In this document: positions 63,958-64,000 of the stretch, in pieces
Layout of the letters: every line of letters begins with the position of its first letter
How positions within the stretch are numbered: the first letter of the stretch is position 1
DNA from: a beta proteobacterium CB
Lineage (GTDB): Bacteria; Pseudomonadota; Gammaproteobacteria; Burkholderiales; Burkholderiaceae
Length of the DNA: 64,000 nucleotides
NCBI GenBank assembly: GCA_000342265.1
Contig: CP004348.1
Coordinates: 1,860,001-1,924,000 of the forward strand
Direction: 5' to 3'
Program-made: the position numbers and the translations under genes
The notes under the pieces: generated by a model
What the model was told of the DNA's origin: nothing
What the model saw: only the letters and a program-made list of their open reading frames with translations
The model's database searches: none

Positions 63958-64000
63958 ATGTTTGGAACTATCCCTGAATTTAATCAAAGCCTTGAAATGA
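63958..64000 (+). CDS. 5' end of an unidentified gene (possibly PhaM-like)
   Basis: Only 14 codons are inside the window: MFGTIPEFNQSLEM, running off the right edge with no stop. The frame begins after a 78-base gap divergent from the methionine synthase genes. The start MFGxIPEF is reminiscent of granule-associated PhaM-like proteins of Burkholderiales, but that is a weak recollection and cannot be tested with so few residues. Confidence 0.35.
   Translation, partial: MFGTIPEFNQSLEM

Overview
The window looks like a contiguous piece of a betaproteobacterial chromosome of the Burkholderiales. It is most like a small-genome freshwater Polynucleobacter-type member of the Burkholderiaceae. That placement is inferred from gene content and order: lptCAB-hpf-ptsN-hprK-rapZ, ispE-tRNA-prs-rplY-pth, coxBA-ctaG-coxC-SURF1-ctaA-ctaB-SCO, porin-glnK-amtB, lipB-lipA and a two-gene methionine synthase. 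Base composition is moderate and even. I see no insertion sequence, phage gene, rRNA, CRISPR array or integrase. Coding density is very high, many genes overlap by 1-4 bases, and no gene-free stretch exceeds about 265 bases (44287-44548 is the longest).

Layout. 1-729: 5' part of a KefB/C-type antiporter. 741-4321: Kdo precursor and LPS export genes (kdsD, kdsC, lptC, lptA, lptB). 4514-7207: hpf, ptsN, hprK, rapZ, with no rpoN at its usual place after lptB. 7152-9130: DNA repair pair mutY-mutM on the minus strand. 9166-14111: a TPR protein fused to a LolB-like domain, ispE, tRNA-Gln, prs, rplY, pth. 14141-18300: ferredoxin, coaD, rsmD and a pair of M16 peptidases. 18363-20288: ftsY and rpoH, the latter behind a perfect CIRCE operator. 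20309-29284: the aa3-type cytochrome c oxidase and heme A assembly locus. 29465-33804: methyltransferase, comF, trmL, gpsA, secB, glutaredoxin, rhodanese. 33824-36736: gpmA, ctpA, moeB/thiF-like. 36765-41491: glutathione synthesis (gshA, gshB) joined to a regulatory PTS (EIIA-Man, HPr, EI). 41597-44286: porin, glnK, amtB. 44549-49531: ubiK, lipoprotein, lipA, lipB and small genes. 49578-51709: birA, coaX, rfaE2. 51800-56617: exported glutathione peroxidase, FAD oxidoreductase, DUF1365, cyclopropane-fatty-acid-synthase-like enzyme and SDR in one tight operon. 56627-59678: dsbA, SPOR protein, argS. 60071-63879: methionine synthase split into two genes. 63958-end: start of a further gene.

How the genes work together. 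Envelope building recurs: Kdo and LPS transport, lipoprotein localisation, SecB, DsbA, CtpA and the fatty-acid-modifying operon. A regulatory phosphotransferase network is present (EI, HPr with both His15 and Ser46, EIIA-Man, EIIA-Ntr, HPr kinase, RapZ) with no sugar-transporting EIIB/EIIC in the window.

The points most worth a second look are the CIRCE element whose spacer contains the rpoH -35 hexamer, the TPR-LolB fusion without a lipobox, the lipid-modification/peroxidase operon at 51800-56617, the absent rpoN next to NtrC-like sites upstream of porin-glnK-amtB, a BioC-like methyltransferase without the usual SAM-binding glycine motif, and a 43-residue membrane protein between ctaD and ctaG.
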